Assembly (NCBI GenBank): GCA_905250075.1
Contig: CAJNOP010000102.1
Span: 460,635 to 524,634 of the forward strand
Source: Rotaria sp. Silwood1
Lineage: Eukaryota; Rotifera; Eurotatoria; Philodinida; Philodinidae
Reading direction: 5' to 3'
Length of the DNA stretch: 64,000 nt
Shown in pieces: positions 44,681 through 57,260 of this stretch. The stretch's first letter is position 1. Each line of letters starts with the position of its first letter. The notes under the pieces are model-generated. The model did no database searches. It saw only the letters and a list, made by a program, of their open reading frames with translations, and had not been told where the DNA came from. Position numbers and translations under genes: made by a program.

Positions 44681-45960
44681 CGAACTATCATAATGAAAGC
44701 CACTTAATACGAAAGCATTTTCGATAGTTTCACTAGGAAACGCTTATTTGTAGCTACAAATAGTGTATTTTAGTCATTTGATGTGTTCAAAGATATTTCT
44801 AGTCAAATAGTGATATAAAACTCACTCGAATTTTACATGTCCGAGACTATACAATAGCTGCACAGATCAATTATGGATATAAGTCTGTATATGATTGTGT
44901 TTTTCAAAAGGTATATTATCGTTTTTGGTATTACAGATTTCGAAAATTACTTTTCTTTACAAGTAATGTTTATGATTTGAAACTCTGAGATTCACCTCAA
45001 GCGAGTTCTAGATCACAACTTGTCTTTTATTTATGAAAAATACTTTTCACTGAGTCAAACTATGAGATATTACTGCTTTTTTTTGGGATCCTCAAATATT
45101 TTAGGACTAAAATTTAACGAGATTATGGTGAGTAGTTTCGAGTTGACAATAAAGTGTCGTTCTTTAAGAAAATGCTTAGCAAATCTAAGGGATGCATGTT
45201 ACTTGTGTTTATCCGTAATTGAAAGCTCTTGTTTCATAAAAAAAATTGTAAGAAAGAAAAGAAAATAATTAGTCTATTTTGAAAACTTCACTTGTATTAA
45301 CAATTATTATTTATTTGAATAGGATAATCAAATAGTCTCAACTGTTCAAGTTTCATTTACTCTGATTTAAGTTATTGATGTAATTTGTAGTAGATCTGTC
45401 ATTACTTTTCCTTTTTTTTTTTTCATTTAATAAATAGATGTCATTCATTCAACTGTCTTTGTTCAGCATTTTGTTTAAAAACACAATATACATGGATGAC
45501 ATTATATAGCATGAAACCATAAAAATCATGATTTTTTCATCATAAACATACGTGTTTATTTGATTAAGTCTAACTTTATAATCCTTGATGAAAATTATGA
45601 TTCTAATGGTAGTTCTATACTTGTTTCATAACTATGCGCAACGGATCTTGAGATAGATGAAACACGAGACGGATAAGAACAGAAAAAAAAAAGCAGACTT
45701 TTTTTTATTTTTTTTTGTGAAGAACAACGCAATTATGTAGAGACATAGACACATTATGATGATTTATAATGAAAAGAATATAGTTGTTCTACATAGAAGA
45801 AAAAAACACTGATGTAAACCAAATAACCATTGCTTTATATAGAAACGTAGACTTGTTTTTTTTCTTTAATCATCTTTATTCATTCTTACAATGAGTTCAG
45901 TTTAATCTAAGATGAATTTTATTTAGAAGACTAACATTAAATAATACAGTAAGTCAATTC

Positions 45961-47771
45961 ATGTCGGTCAAAACTAAAAACTCAAAAATATTTCCATATG
46001 AATGTCGAATATGTGGTGCCCCTGCTGAATATTCATTTTTTGGTGTTATTTCATGTTATGCATGTAAAATGTTCTTTAAACGAAATGCTAATGTTGGACA
46101 AGTAAGATGAACTCTGTTTTCTCATTTAATTTTTCATGTTTATTCATTTAGGCAACATTCATATGTAATTTTAATAATCAATGTCAAATGAATCGATATA
46201 ATCGTCATATGTGTTCAGCATGTCGACTTGTTAAATGTTTTAAATCTGGAATGAAAACTGAAAAATTTCGAGCATCAAGAAAGTCTAAATCAACAATAAA
46301 TACTTTATGTAAAATACAAGTACAACATCAATCAGATAGGGTAAGATTATTAAATTAAATTGATAGAAATAAAATTTCTAATGAGAAATCTATTGTCATT
46401 TTCTTCAATGTTAATCTTATCATAAATGAAGATTTTGTTCAAAAAGTATCAAAATCAAAAAAAAAGTCAAATTTTCAATTCTGCTAACGTTTTTTTTTTG
46501 CGAAGAAATGTTCATGAGTTTTTTTTAATATTCAAAAGATATGCTTTGTTTCTTGCGTCAGCATTGAATAAATATTTCTATATAAGTTAAACACAACAGA
46601 TAGTGCCAGTTTATGTCACCTGTTATGTACTTTTAAATATATTATAAATATGACAATTTTAATGCTTTTGTTCTGAATGTCAAAATTTTTTTATTATATA
46701 TAATTATTCTTAAACTAAACTATATCAAGTATTCTTATCCTATCATAGAGTATACGTCATGCTCTCATTTTGCTATGATATTCGATCATTTCTCGACTAA
46801 TACCATAATAATCAAATTTCGCTAAGAGCTATTTTTCTATATCCTAATTTATTTAGAATACGTTTCCATACATCTTTTGCATATAAAAGAAAAAAAAAAA
46901 GTTTTTGAAAGCTTACTATACAATATAAAAACGTCATTGCGACTATTTTTAGATTGCTTACAATATAACATATTTTTTGTTATTTATTTATTAGCTTCCA
47001 ACATTAAATCTTTTACAATCAGATCAATCATTATTAACTATTGATCAATGGACACTTCTTACAAATTTATATCATTGTTATAATGAATCTCAAATTTTAC
47101 CATTTACTCAACGTTTAGTAGATAAATACGATAGTTCAGAATCCAATTATATGATTTACAAAGTATTTGTAGAAGAATTTTTAGTATCAATTTATGAAAC
47201 AGCAGGTACATATCTTCGTTCAAATGATGATCTTCGTAAATTATCATCGGATGATCGTTCTATAATACTTCGTACTGCTGCTGATAATGTATGCTGTATG
47301 AGTGGTACATTTATTATGCAATATTCTTATTTATATGGTCTTGATGCTTTCTTGAATGCTATGATTGTCAAATATGGAAAACGTACAATGGATATTCATA
47401 TTTGAGCAAGAAAATATATTGATTCTGATATTGTATTGGCTAAATTATCAATATCATTGTTTGCTTTTTCGGAAAATACTTGTTGTTATTATTCAAATAT
47501 TTCGAAAGATTTAACAAATTCTATTAATATTTTAAAAATTCAAAATAAATATGTAGAAGTAACATGGAAATATCTTCTTTATAAACATGGTTATTATGAT
47601 GCTGTGAAACGATATCTTAATATAATTCTTTGGCTTACATCTATGAGTATTTTAACATTTCATGCTCAAACTCTTAAAGCACATATTAATGATGTTTATT
47701 CAATAATTGAACAAACTGAATTAACACTTATATTAGATGATGTTGATCAAATAATTGAAACAAAACAATAA
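45961..47771 (+). CDS. Nuclear hormone receptor with an in-frame TGA in the ligand-binding domain
   Basis: Exons 45961-46101, 46152-46340 and 46995-47771 (introns 50 and 654 bp, phase 0). The DNA-binding domain is at residues 15-80. The first zinc finger is CRICGAPAEYSFFGVISC followed by YACK, with P-box region CYACKMFFKR. The second finger is CNFNNQCQMNRYNRHMC followed by SACRLVKC. A basic hinge follows. The remaining 260 residues are helical and divergent, as expected for a ligand-binding domain, but hold an in-frame TGA at 47403-47405 (HI-stop-ARKYIDSD). The same frame stays open for 121 further codons to TAA. If the TGA is real, the product loses the last half of the ligand-binding domain including the AF-2 helix. 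A single C-to-T change from CGA (Arg) would explain it. The receptor subclass cannot be assigned; the ligand is unknown. Confidence 0.8.
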
Positions 47772-50700
47772 CAATTATTTTTTTTTTTGTTCAGATCTTT
47801 CATATTAATGATGTTTTATTTATCAGTTATGATTAAAATTTGTATCGAAAAAAAAAATAAAAATAAAGACATCTACAAAGTAAATATATTTCAGATAAAA
47901 CTGTATCAGTTTATATCAGAAGTTATAATTCAAAAAAAAAATGATTGATCATTGTCATTGAAGTCAATAGGAGAATATTCAACATCTGCAAAGAAAATCA
48001 AATTATTAATATTTCAAGAGATAATAAGACTGATGAAAGTTAGTGAAGAGAAATTTTATAAACTAAAAACTTAAGAAAGTTGATAATTTGTTCGGAATTT
48101 TTTTGTTTTTTGAATTAAAATTCATGATTGTCATACTCAACAAACACTTGAGAGTTTACACTATAATTAATACGATAATAAGAAAATGTATATGATTATT
48201 TAAAAATTAAGTTTTAAAATATCAATTAGTATTGAATCAGCTTATTATTTAACGCCTATTAAAAGTTTTAAAATAAATTATTTTAAATAAAACTAACATA
48301 ATGTTTAGTCAATGTTTTCTTCCAATGATTACATGACTATTCAAATAATTATTTCAAGAAAAAAAAAAATTAAGAATATTCATTGTATACTGCATTAATA
48401 TTACTATTTATACTTCGTCAGTATAACTAACATATAATTATTTACTCCTTTACTTAATCAAGAAGATGACTTCATCGTTCATCTACTGTGAATATATACA
48501 TGTGCTGTCACATATCATATGATTATATGTCAATAATTGCATCCGTGTATGTTGTTAACGTTAATTTGTGCATTTCATGTCAATTTCTTTAGAAATTCTA
48601 TTTAACCAACTGTGAAATTATTCGATTTGACTGATTACTATCACATTCATCAAGTTTATGGATTCGAACCTTTGATATGGACTTCAACGCGAATCTAGAT
48701 CTCATTAATTTTCATAATAATTGATGTTATATCAATATGTTATTTTTAATGAGACTTACAGAAGATTAATACAACTTTGAAATATTGATATGTGCAACTT
48801 TTGAAAAACTATTCTTGGTTGCATATTTTAATTTATATTGTGGTTGAGAAGTTACAGTTTATAGCTTTATAACTTAAATTATTATCCAATTAATTAACAA
48901 TAAGATAATGAACAAAAAATGTCTTTCAAAATACTTGCATTATTGACTCGATGGTGACGTTTCAAATAGAAAAAGTCTTCCATCGATTATTAACTATGAT
49001 GGATCTATTAAAATTTGGAAACGAAACCAATTTTTTCTTTTTTCGGATCTTTCGGAAAGCGTCAGTAATTCGATCATAAACCGGTATAATAACTTAAAAT
49101 TTTCAGATCATATTTCTAGCTGTTGACAAATTAAGAAGACATAAATTATTAACATTTTTCTAAGATTACTAGAATATTCGTACAAATAACACGATTACAT
49201 GTTTTTTCATAAAGCGATCTATGGTACTAAATCAATTCTTTTGTTATTGAAATTAGTTTTAATTATATACTAAAGATAAATCTTCTCAATGACTATAACA
49301 ACATGTATAAAATATTTGCAAACTTTAGTTGCATAAGTTAAAATCAGGTATAACACAAGAATTGAATTAAAATAATCGTATGTAAATGAAAAATCTCTTT
49401 TAATTGAACTGTTTTCTATCGTAAGTATATTAGTTACTCTATAGTTATACCCAATTTGAAGACAAAAGTAACTTTTCGGAAGAAATCTTTTGCTTACTTT
49501 TTAGCGCAGACATACTGTTTCAGGACAAATTTAGTATTGAGTCGGTTTATTATTTGTCTCTAATTACATTCAAATGTGTTTTCAAAATAAAAACATTTTT
49601 CTCTAGTATCTTATTTTAACCTATGTCTATTGTAGAGAGAATTCAACTAAAAACTAAATTATAAAAAAGAAATTAGTTTTTTGAACAACTCTTTGATGTA
49701 AAATTATTTTCGTATACATGTTACTTGTTGACTAAAATGCCTCTTTTTTTTGTTCGTAACAGATGTATCAGCATTTATACTGCTTCTTACATTAAAATAG
49801 GTGTCGGGTGACAATTTAATGACTTTTATTTTGAAAATGTCTTTAAAGTTGTGCTTACTATGGCTGCTATATCTTGTCAAAAGATATTTTCACATAACAA
49901 GTTGGAAAAAAAATGATTATGTCTCTCTCGATATATTCAATTTCCAAAAATTAACTATTGATCACAGAAGAGTCCAATTGTCAAGCTCATTGGAAATTCA
50001 ATATTTGAAAAAAAAACACATTCATTTTCTTTGAAACTTTCGAGACTTTTTAATGATTAATGAATCTGTCTACAGATGGCACATCATATCAAAACTCTTT
50101 GTTCGAATGTTTTTTTCAAATGCCTTGTCCTGAGTAAAAAGTTCAGTAAATTGATCATGTGTCTCTTCATTAATAAGCTAGAAGAATGAACGTTTCTGAA
50201 CTTTTTCTAGTGTCACTGAGACCTACATAGAGTCAAAAAATGATGCTAAAAGCTCAGAATCAATTGGCTTGGCACTTTCGTGATTTTTTTTCTACTACTC
50301 AATGTCCACCAACTTTTTCGCTTTATTGAATTCAATACACAAAACAGTCACAACAAGCTTTGCACTTGAATCAGCTAAATGACAAGAACTTATATATTAA
50401 ATAAAAATATAGAAAAACTTTGATCCTTTCTCAACAACAACACAATTGACATAAAAGTATTATATGAAATATTAACGATATATACGTATTTATCGATGAC
50501 AAGAGTATTACAAATGATAGTTTTGATAGAAAATATACAGTTTGTGACTAAAAGAATGTTATGAAGATAGATATGAATAACACAAGAATAGACACTTGTC
50601 ATATAATTAGAAGTTGATAACGAAAAAACAATGTATTCATATATCGTTTGTATTTTTCTCAATATTTGTCACATTCTCTAGTTGAGAATATTATTTTGAA

Positions 50701-51235
50701 GTATACAAATTGTCCAGTTATAGTTCCCATGTTTACATTATTGAGCCAATACAGAATATTATTAAATAGAAAATTAAAATAAAGAATTCATAAACTATAT
50801 ATTCAATATCAAAAATACAATTCGCAATATTTCTGTCTTTGGTAGTTTATATAAATATTTTGTAATAAACTTCTTTCACCAGTAGCAACTATTTCTCAGT
50901 GAAGAAGCAAATTAAAAATACATAGTAATATAATCTTAGCTATTCAGAAGTTTGTCGAACTGAACAATTTATTACAACATATTTTTCAAAAAATAATATT
51001 CTTTTATCTAACGAATGCAACATAAAAAAAAATTGTTTATTAAATTGCTAATCTCTTTTTTATTCCAATTTTCATAATATAATAAATGTGAGAGAAAGAG
51101 GATAGTTCTGTTTTGTGAAATAAAACAATTAGTAAAAATAATTGAAGCGAGCTTATGAGTTATGTAAAAAAGAAACAAAAAGAAAAAAGAATTTTAAAGT
51201 TTATTTGTAGGCAAAATAAATATTAGTCTTTGTAA
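47772..51235. other. AT-rich gene-free stretch
   Basis: About 3.5 kb with no intact open frame, RNA fold or organised repeat that I can support. The small open frames near 49801 and 50390 have no recognisable content. Confidence 0.5.
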
Positions 51236-51694
51236 TTATGTGTATACAGCATTGACACATCGTGGGCAACTTCCACAACATTTTTGATAAATGCTGCAAT
51301 CCCTATCGGTTTTACATCTTGGCAAGCAGAAAGTAGGTTTTCCAATGACGATAGGTGTATATAATACTGGTGGACAACAACCTCGATGTTCATATGGACA
51401 ACAATAAGCTCTATCGCATTGATTATATTTACATGTACCACCTAATGCTTCACATCTTCTACTTCCTTGTCCACAAGGAACACTTAGGATTGGTGAACCA
51501 TATTTGCATGGATTGCATCCAGTTGCTGTTGGATGCAGAAAACAGTAAATACATCGATCAATGACAATTGGAGGTTTTGGAGTTGGTAGTACTATAACAC
51601 GTGATTTATCAATGTCAGTGGCATCAACTTGAACTGTATATAAAGCAACAATAGCTAAAATTGCTAGTAATAATTGTAACATTAACTTTTTCAT
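51236..51694 (-). CDS. Secreted cysteine-rich protein with a WAP-like C-terminus
   Basis: A single exon of 152 residues. The first 25 residues are a signal peptide (MKKLMLQLLLAILAIVALYT). A Pro-rich stretch follows, then about 20 cysteines in three clusters. The last cluster, CLPRCKTDRDCSIYQKCC followed by GSCPRC, follows the whey acidic protein four-disulfide pattern (C..RC..D.DC....KCC...C), although the domain seems shortened at its N-terminal side. WAP domains are often protease inhibitors or antimicrobial factors; that role is inference. A possible upstream TATA-like stretch (TATATAAA type) is hard to separate from the AT-rich background. The start is the only ATG giving the signal peptide. 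Confidence 0.8.
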   Translation of the reverse strand: MKKLMLQLLLAILAIVALYTVQVDATDIDKSRVIVLPTPKPPIVIDRCIYCFLHPTATGCNPCKYGSPILSVPCGQGSRRCEALGGTCKYNQCDRAYCCPYEHRGCCPPVLYTPIVIGKPTFCLPRCKTDRDCSIYQKCCGSCPRCVNAVYT

Positions 51695-53330
51695 GATCCT
51701 TTGATAATATCAAACTCGAATAGTATGATGTAAGATATAACTTATTTTGTACAGTTGATGAGATTTATATAGTATCATAGTGATCGACAGAACATGACTT
51801 TAGCTAAAGAAAAAAAACTAAGATAATGTAGGCGATGTCATATCTTTTTTTTTGAATCATATTGATCGATTTTTGCCAGTATCGTAGTTTAGCCTTGAAA
51901 TAAAATATTCATCTAATTATAATATATATCGTCATACCAAACATGATTATACATACGCATGTCACTTTTTTGTTTTTGTCTTTCGTTGACATTATTTATG
52001 ATTGAATGGATTTTGCGTATTGTTATTACACATGAATGAGTAAGCTCGTTAGCTTTTTAGATGCATTATTTATCGATAGTAAACAAATAAGTCAATAATA
52101 TGTATATACCTTAATATAAAAATACCATGAGAATCTTTTTTCAAATATTTAGTAGGATTAAATTATTCGTTTTATCGAAAGATTTATGAAAAGTTAAGTT
52201 GAAAGTAGATTCAAGAAGTATATTAAATTATCTTTCGAAATTTGAACATCAATTATAATATAAAATGATTATTATTAATAAAACGAATGGCGAAAAACGA
52301 AGAAAAGGTTAAAAAAAAAACAAGGATTCAAACCTACATATACTACTTTATTTATTTTTAGAAATATTTTTAAATATTACATTAAAATATTATAAGACAA
52401 TGAATGGATTACAATCAAAGATGATAAATCGTGCAGAGAATATCATGTTCTATCAATATTTTTGACAATAACTTTCAATATTGCATGAGCTAATTAGAGT
52501 ACATATAAAAAATAAAAAGTAAACAGCTTTCAAACAGTTCAAAAAAAAATGATGTAATATTTGGTGTATGAGAAGAGAAAATAAAAAATGCAACTGTTCA
52601 GATTTTTTAAAGAATTATATATGTAAATACATTGTTGCTATGGGTATTCGTTTGAAATATTGTAAACCATCACCAATAGCAAAAACAGTACCGATTGGAG
52701 GGAAAAGAAAAAGAGATAGACTAACAAAGGCTTAATCTGATTTACTAGTACAAGAATTGAACCTTCATTTTGTTATTTTCCATTCATTTTTTTGAAGTTC
52801 TATTTTGGATTTCTTCTTTTCTATTCTGTATTTGTTTTTCTTTTACTACATAAATCTTTATACGAATAAAACATATTTCGTCTACTGATAAAGTTTGCAT
52901 TTTTATTGATAAAATTTACATTTTTTACTGATACTTAAATATAAAATGTTGATTTCATTCATTTTAGTGACTAAAATCATGTTCCCATTGTAATTTGAAA
53001 CACACACGGTGGTAAATATTTATGCAGGTGACGTTAATACTTGATACGAGTAATTCCAGGGCCAATTCGCTGAACATGCGTTCGACATACTCTTACTGAA
53101 GTTTCAAGTACAATGCAGCATTCTCTATCGAATGGCAGAATTCGACTAAGTGTATTCTAAATCCCCCTGTCACATATCGAAAAACACATGTTTCTCTCCA
53201 CGAATCCTAGGGAGCCCGATGAGTAATTAGAGCATCGATGTGCACAGAATGATTTCCAGAACTTTTTCTTATAATTCGCCAATAAGACCCTTCGAATTCC
53301 ACTAGTAAGACAAACGAGAATAGCTGGAAC

Positions 53331-53390
53331 GCGGGTGGATGTGGATAAAAATGTTGTAAGCACCAACATCCATACCAACACTCACACCCT
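53331..53390. repeat. Telomere-like fold-back pair 14
   Basis: The left arm is GCGGGTGGATGTGG. The right arm is ACATCCATACCAACACTCAC followed by ACCCT. The spacer is about 20 bp. Confidence 0.6.
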
Positions 53391-53765
53391 CTATGACATT
53401 TAATTATCTTCTATCGTAACCTCTATTTCTTTGCATGAAAGCTTTGGAATACAATTTGTTCAAAACAATATCAATGTGTCATATAATGGCTCTCCCATTC
53501 AACCAAAATTAACAACCTATCCAATAAGCTATCAAAAAAGTACACTCCAGTCAAGCTGATGTAACGATAAAATATACTTGGAATATTCTGTACAAAATGA
53601 GGCATGAAATTGTTATTATTGTTGTTACTTTTTTTCTAAGAAATTGAATGTCGATGATCTTTCTACCACTTCAGAATTTAGAGAGGTGTCATATATTCAG
53701 GAAATTGAGAATGCTGGAGAATTGTAGAGAGATGTCAAATTATCTATTAATAGACGATTATATTA

Positions 53766-53786
53766 TGGGCGTGGGTGTGTATGTTT
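53766..53786. repeat. Lone telomere-like G-rich arm
   Basis: ATGGGCGTGGGTGTGTATGT with no C-rich partner within 150 bp. It may be a pair that lost one arm. Confidence 0.4.
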
Positions 53787-53991
53787 GTATTTCCTTCTTT
53801 ATCGTTGCTGGAGAGATATATATAAAGATACTACATCTTCTGTTGAGATGCAGCATTTCCGAACACATCTCCATAAACTTTAATAATTGTCATTGAAATT
53901 TAATAGTTCTTTTTATCAAATTAGTGTTTGAAAGCAAAATTGCAGGTATCTATAAACATGAGACGATTAATTGTTCATTTATTTGAAATAA

Positions 53992-54276
53992 TTAATATAA
54001 TTTTGAATTCTTTAAAGTAACAATCCCGTATCCACCAGTAACTAACACATTTCTATTTGTTAATATTGATGTTGTGTGCTCAGCTCGAGCATCATTCATG
54101 CTATCAGTTGTTGCCCAAATTCCTGTTGATGTATCATACAATTCAGCACTGTTTAAAGGAGAAGTATAATTCAATCCACCAGTAACTAATACTTCTCCAT
54201 TTAGTAGTACAGATGTTGTATGTGCAGCTCGTGCAGTATTCATGCTATCAGTGTTCAACCATCTTAGAAGAACCAT
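53992..54276 (-). pseudogene. Kelch-repeat fragment
   Basis: 94 residues with almost two kelch repeats of the form SMNxARAxHTTSxLLNGEVL, VTGGLNYTSPLNSAELYDTS. It begins inside a repeat, breaks off after the start of the third (NSKLY, stop) and has no signal peptide or flanking exons that I can find. Kelch arrays of this form are numerous in bdelloids. This piece is most likely a truncated copy or an isolated exon. Confidence 0.6.
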
Positions 54277-56970
54277 TTAAATATATTCAGGAGACAGAAA
54301 AACATAAAAAATCTATGGAAATTTGAACCAATGTTTCAGATTGGAGAGTTTTTTGGCTGTTTCCCGCCAGAAAGAAGCAGTTGATCGAAAGTCACCGTAA
54401 AAATTCGAAGACTTTCCGACCAGCAATACTGTCTCGAAGTTCCATTGATTTTCATTGTCTCCCTGAAAGAACAGGCTTGTATTTCTCTACTTTTGGTTAA
54501 AATACTGATAATAGTTTACTAAAAATAAACTATCATTGAATAGAAGGTTCAAGAAACATGTCTAATAAAGAACAAAATTGATTGAAGTATTAACCTAATA
54601 GCTGATGAAGATACTAAAAATAATCTGATAATGCTATTAATCTACATCGATTGAAGAATGCAAGGTTCTTGCCAGTTAAAAAAGAGGATTGTAGTGACCG
54701 TTTTTTTTCAACTAATTCAAGTCGACAGATATTTTCTTTGAAATATCAGTTTTCATTATTCAAATCCTATCCAAGATCTAACATCGATAATTGATATCAT
54801 CGACCCAATCACATTCAATATAAGAGTAATTTAATACTATTAAAAGACAACGGCACCAGACAGAGGTAAAAAAATGTATGTGAAAGATGAGGCTGAGCAA
54901 AAGAAATATTACTTTAAATAATCTTTCTTAATCAATCATGTCTCAATGAACAAGAAATTCTCAGCAGTTTAAAACGAGATATTCGATTGGATGCTCTTAT
55001 TTGATATTTTTTTTAACCTGACTTGATCTATATAAAAATTCTGTTCATCTAGATATGATTATTCATATTATATTATCACCCAGCTCAGTGATTTTACTTA
55101 CAATATGATTATTCTTAGAGAATGTTCTCTCAGAACACTGTCTATCAACAAGTCTAAGAATATCATGAAGATTGTCGACAGAATTATTTTTAAGTATTAC
55201 TTTTAAGACGAAGAAACTGGATATTATCATTGGTATAGTTTAACATCTTTCAAATGATTGCAACTGGAATATAAGTCTTTCTTGAAAAAAGACGAAAAAC
55301 AAAACTTTAAACTATTGCAAAAACGATGACTTCTGTGTTAGCCGATTTGCCGTATCACATCGATTTTTTGTTTTCTGATTATATGGAAAATGTCAATCTG
55401 TTTTAATTTTCCATCTCATTTTCATCTTTAACTTGATTGGTCAAATTTATGTCGATCAATCTCTCATATTATTGTCACTGGAATTTAGCTTTAAAAGCTA
55501 AATTTAAAATAGATGTGTTGATTATGTCTTCGATGGTCGATTTCGTCTTTCCCCAAATCTTAGAGTCAATATTTCTGATAACGACCGTCAATTAATTTTT
55601 GACTCCTGACAATGACGCATTTCTCAAACTAGATGTATCACTTTCAATATCACAGAAACTAACTGCCAATTGCAATATGCTGATGGATCCTTATTAATTT
55701 CCACAGATTTATTTTGCATCTGGTGTCTTCTTTAGATATTCAAGAAAATTTATTTTCCTTATTCCATCTATAATCTTTGTAGATCGATAGAATAGGATGT
55801 GCTGATCACACATATCACATTTATTACTGATATAAGCCGAGTAATAAAAGAAACTTAGAGCATTTTAGTAAGACCCAAAAAGCAGTATTCGAGTCTAAAG
55901 ATCATTAATATCCGTGCAAGACTAATTGTAAAATACACTCATCTAATATAGAATTTTCATCTTTATCATAATCTATAAAAATATTTTGAAGCTATTAATC
56001 TTTTTTTAATCAATAATCATCAAATACTGTCTCAATCGTAGTCTATGATTTCAAGGAGGGGTTTTTTCAGTCGTACGAAAATATAGTGCACATGACGGAG
56101 TCAACGAAATTCTTACATCGAAAGTATAATTCAATTACATCTTTCTATTAAGACTATTTTCAACATTCTTAAATTGATAACATACTTTTTATTAGAATAT
56201 TCTAAAAAAAAAAATCAGATTTTTGTCAAGTGATTATTCAAAAGCTAAATATCATGTTCAAAATAGTCTCATTAGAACGAGTTCATTGAATTGCACTTTG
56301 AATGTAAATATCTTGATGACTCGTCTATGTATACTATGTTATCGTAGCGATGCAAAAAAAACCCTACTTAAATCCATAAACCTAACTGTCGAGTGATGTT
56401 CGATGATTAACGATTAGAAAGGACTAATTACTCCAAAACATTTTTATAGATTCTAATAGAGATAAAAATTCTGTATCGAGTTAGTCTATTTTCAATAAAT
56501 CATGCATAGATATTAATTGCCTTTTAGCTCGAATACTGTTTTTCAGGCTTTTGAAAAATGCTCAAGATCTTTCTATTTATTTAGTTTATGTCGGCAAAGA
56601 ATGTGATATTTGTAATCAGTACATTCTATTTTATCCAGCAACAAAGGCTAAAGATGAAACGAAAAAAGAAAAAATTTTCTTGAATAACTGAAGAGAACTC
56701 CAGGCACAATACATGAAGTTTGAGGAGTGCCTCATTATTAGAATTCAAAGTTGAGTTGACCATTGTTATCAAAAACATAGACTCTAGGGTCATGGAAAAG
56801 TCGAAACCGATCATCGCGGACATATTCAGTACATCTGCTTTAACACTTGACTTTTTTAAAACTAGAATGTCATATCTACTCATGTCTTAACTAAAATCCT
56901 GACAAAATAACTTTAATTACTTCCTATACACTTACAAATTTGAGACAAATGTGTCTTTACCTCTTTTAGA
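54277..56970. other. Intergenic, relic of the palindromic element
   Basis: A diverged relic of the 16626 palindrome lies at 54361-54490. The other 2.4 kb show no gene or organised repeat. Confidence 0.5.
54361..54490. mobile_element. Diverged half copy of the 16626-16926 palindromic element
   Basis: GCCAGAAAGAAGCAGTTGAT and CAGCAATACTGTCTCGAAGT, then TCCATTGATTTTCATTG, follow the order of 16792-16919 (GCCGGAAAGAACAGAATTGG, GGAATACTGCTTCCATGTTC, CGTTGATTTCCGGTG). Much of the CG has decayed to AT, as expected of an old copy. Only the right arm is kept. Confidence 0.6.
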
Positions 56971-57260
56971 TTAATTCATCACTGACAATGGTAGACATAC
57001 TGATTTTGGTGCGTAGCACGAGTTAACAATGCATACGGAAGTATTTGATACACAATAGCTACTATTGTTGAATGCACAGTAATTGAAGCAAGATGTTGAT
57101 GACGAAAGACAGTTGTTGTTATCATTTAAGTTTAAATTACATTGTTGTAAAGAGCAGTTTGATGCTGATTGCCATGCAGAATGAGATGACGTCATCAATG
57201 TAAATTGGACAGTTTTACTATTTTCAGCACAATAGTAATTAGGTGCTGTTGTAGATTGAC
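56971..57260 (-). pseudogene. Terminal exon of a Cys/Ser/Asn-rich secreted-type protein, orphaned
   Basis: After an acceptor (ATATTTAG at 57261-57268) a frame of about 95 residues runs to the stop at 56971. It contains ten or more cysteines in a repeated CxxxxC / SYCVSNTSVC pattern and opens with QSTTAPNYYCAEN. No upstream exon with a matching phase-1 donor could be found within the next kilobases. It could be the last exon of a gene whose other exons I missed, or a fragment. The family is not recognised. Confidence 0.4.

Larger units (their letters stand above)
42822..45960. other. Intergenic with two MITE-like inverted repeats
   Basis: It holds inverted-repeat elements at 43265-43410 and 44431-44680. 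I see no gene. Short open frames near 43281, 44453 and 45020 are within or near repeats and lack support. Confidence 0.5.
51695..53991. other. Intergenic with one and a half telomere-like motifs
   Basis: A telomere-like pair lies at 53331-53390 and a lone G-rich arm at 53766-53786. No gene is seen. Confidence 0.5.

Noticed and set aside
47403..47405. Selenocysteine or programmed readthrough at the TGA in the nuclear receptor
   Set aside because: The position follows an ordinary helix, no cysteine is conserved there in the family, and I see no SECIS-like fold after the gene. A point mutation or sequence error is simpler.
49801..50034. 77-residue open frame
   Set aside because: No motif, no splice context, and composition like the surrounding non-coding DNA.
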